Positions 38,618-39,803 of a DNA stretch of 39,803 nt are shown piece by piece (the first letter of the stretch is position 1; every line of letters starts with the position of its first letter). Origin of the DNA: Anaerococcus provencensis (lineage in GTDB: Bacteria > Bacillota > Clostridia > Tissierellales > Peptoniphilaceae). The notes beneath the pieces are model-generated. The model had not been told where the DNA came from, ran no database searches, and saw nothing but the letters and a program-made list of their open reading frames with translations. The translations under genes were made by a program, and so were the position numbers. The DNA lies in contig NZ_HG003685.1 of the NCBI RefSeq assembly GCF_000312365.2, positions 1-39,803 on the forward strand, written 5' to 3'.

Positions 38618-39517
38618 ATGTCAGATTATATTTTAAGCTCTGAATCAACCATAGATCTAGATCCTGTTTTTGTCGATCAACTTGATATTAGTATTATTAA
38701 TGCTAACTATGAATTAAATGGCCAAGTATACTTAGATGATTTTGGCCAAAGTTTAGATATGAAAGTTTTTTATGATAATATGAGAAACGGTGCAAGCCCT
38801 AGCACATCTAGGATAAATACCAATACTTATGTAGAATATTTTAAACCGATACTTAAAAATGGCAAAGATATTATTCACTTATGCCTTTCATCAGGTATGT
38901 CTAGCCAATTTGATTCTTTAGTTCATGCACTTGAGATCCTAAAAGAAGAGTTCCCAGAAAGAAAGATGTATGCTGTAGATTCTGTAATGGCATCAGCTGG
39001 TTTTGGTATGCTTACTTCAAAACTTGCTCAGCTGAAAAAAGAAGGAATGGATATTGATAGCCTATATAATTGGGCAGAGGATAACAAGAGACATATCATA
39101 AATTACACTTCAAATGAGAACTTAGAATATGTTGCTAGGGGAGGTAGGATATCAAAAACTGCTGCTACTCTTGGTGGCATGCTTCATATAAGCCCACTAA
39201 TAGAAGTAGATGATACAGGTCATATGATAGTTACAAGTAAAATTAGAACTAGGAAGAAGTTATTAAAAACAATCGTAGAAAAAATGGTGGCAAATGCAAA
39301 TGATGGCCTAGATTATAATGATCAGATTTATATATCTCATGCTGATAATATTGAGATAATAGAAGAATTAATAGAATTAATTAAAGAAAAGTTTAAAAAC
39401 CTAGATCAAGAAATCAAAGTTTCAAATATAGGTCCAACAATAGGAAGCCACATAGGCCCAGGCGCCTTTGCAGTATTTTATTGGGGAGATGAGAGAATGG
39501 TTGGATTCAAAAAATAA
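38618..39517 (+). CDS. DegV/FakB family fatty-acid-binding protein
   Basis: A 299-residue DegV-fold protein. ILSSESTIDLDP opens it; GASPSTSRINTNTYVEYFKPIL and IIHLCLSSGMSSQFDSLVHALE form the phosphate and head-group site; AVDSVMASAGFGMLTSKLA and LEYVARGGRISKTAATLGGMLHISPLIEV are family blocks; it ends IGPTIGSHIGPGAFAVFYWG. FakB proteins bind fatty acids for phosphorylation by FakA; no fakA is in the window, so the lipid role is from family knowledge only. Ribosome site AAGGGGG. Confidence 0.9.
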   Translation: MSDYILSSESTIDLDPVFVDQLDISIINANYELNGQVYLDDFGQSLDMKVFYDNMRNGASPSTSRINTNTYVEYFKPILKNGKDIIHLCLSSGMSSQFDSLVHALEILKEEFPERKMYAVDSVMASAGFGMLTSKLAQLKKEGMDIDSLYNWAEDNKRHIINYTSNENLEYVARGGRISKTAATLGGMLHISPLIEVDDTGHMIVTSKIRTRKKLLKTIVEKMVANANDGLDYNDQIYISHADNIEIIEELIELIKEKFKNLDQEIKVSNIGPTIGSHIGPGAFAVFYWGDERMVGFKK

Positions 39518-39540
39518 GTCCATGGGGACTTATTTTTTAT
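39513..39540 (+). terminator. Terminator overlapping the DegV stop codon
   Basis: AATAAGTCC (39513-39521) pairs with GGACTTATT (39526-39534), then TTTT. The TAA stop is inside the left arm. Confidence 0.88.
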
Positions 39541-39588
39541 TGCTTCACTTAAGTGAGTTGAGCGAACGGATGTGAGCGAAACAAAAAA

Positions 39589-39607
39589 CCACCTGCTGTG
39601 CAGGTGG
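39589..39607. repeat. Left-end hairpin of an IS200-like element
   Basis: CCACCTGC (39589-39596) pairs perfectly with GCAGGTGG (39600-39607) with a TGT loop. It lies 91 bases upstream of an IS200-type tnpA start, where such elements carry the single-stranded hairpin that the Y1 transposase recognises. Confidence 0.75.
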
Positions 39608-39697
39608 AGGAATTAAGCTTTAGCTTCAAGACCAAAAAATTCTCACTTGTAATATAATTGTGATAACCACATGCACAATAAAAACAAGGAGAATAAA

Positions 39698-39803
39698 TTG
39701 GACAACAATAGTTTATCACATACAAAATGGAGATGTAAATATCATATAGTATTTGCCCCTAAATTTAGAAGACAAGAAATATATGGGAAACTAAAAAAAG
39801 ACA
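39698..39803 (+). CDS. tnpA: IS200-like transposase TnpA, 3' partial
   Basis: A TTG start at 39698 with AAGGAG 8-13 bases upstream. The visible 35 residues read DNNSLSHTKWRCKYHIVFAP and KFRRQEIYGKLKKD, practically the standard N-terminus of IS200 TnpA. The HUH and catalytic Tyr are beyond the window. It would excise and insert the element as single-stranded DNA. Confidence 0.92.
   Translation, partial: MDNNSLSHTKWRCKYHIVFAPKFRRQEIYGKLKKD

Larger units (their letters stand above)
39585..39803 (+). mobile_element. IS200/IS605-family element, left part
   Basis: The left-end hairpin plus the beginning of tnpA; the element continues past the window. The exact left border is not visible, as these elements insert 3' of a short target motif without duplication. 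Confidence 0.75.

Noticed and set aside
39541..39588. CACTTAAGTG palindrome and two GAGCGAA repeats after the DegV terminator
   Set aside because: Short and low in information; no neighbouring gene or repeat pattern gives them meaning.

Overview
The window is AT-rich, densely coded DNA with strong AGGAGG-type ribosome binding sites, overlapping operon genes and B. subtilis-like purine enzymes. It suggests a low-GC Gram-positive anaerobe (Firmicutes, perhaps Tissierellia such as Anaerococcus or Peptoniphilus). The genus is an inference from style and gene content; no rRNA is present.

Layout. 1-1205: 3' part of a group II intron (maturase, then domains V-VI), next to a decayed reading frame. 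1613-2925: a lipoprotein / DUF2975 membrane protein / Xre regulator operon behind a promoter with a palindrome between its -35 and -10. 3035-3643: a GNAT acetyltransferase, followed by 400 bases with only a gene remnant. 4044-8704: an OmpR-type response regulator, a short histidine kinase, an ABC ATPase and an FtsX-type permease, forming a sensing/export module. 8879-22779: a one-carbon and purine block: fhs, a separate promoter with a leader ORF and intrinsic terminator, then purF-purN-purH-purDL-guaB-purE-purM-purC, mostly overlapping or a few bases apart and closed by a terminator. 22831-23472: a mazEF toxin-antitoxin pair under a promoter with four phased GTATATAC palindromes. 23489-26554: two GNATs joined at an abrupt junction, a DUF523 protein, a small hypothetical protein and an S41 peptidase. 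26825-28192: a group II PLP decarboxylase. 28344-34973: a long run of short metabolic genes (HIBCH-like hydrolase, FAD oxidoreductase, thioesterase, Ala-tRNA(Pro) editing protein and four GNATs, one AAC(6')-like). 34983-35902: an intact TetR-type operator/promoter in front of a broken tetR and a half-length AI-2E-type membrane protein. 35910-36800 (minus): a radical SAM protein. 36880-38275: an IS110-family element with a structured leader that may be its bridge RNA. 38618-39517: a DegV/FakB protein. 39589-39803: the left end and start of an IS200-like element.

How the genes work together. The purine cluster encodes most steps from PRPP to IMP plus the first GMP step, and Fhs supplies 10-formyl-THF to PurN and PurH. 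No purB, purK, purA or guaA is in the window. Two enzyme architectures stand out. PurF has Ser in place of the N-terminal catalytic Cys and other changes in the glutaminase site, with an intact PRTase domain. PurD and PurL are one continuous 1628-residue polypeptide. These two, the purF leader, the mazEF operator array and the IS110 candidate guide RNA are the most worthwhile leads. I found no CRISPR array, tRNA, rRNA or prophage.
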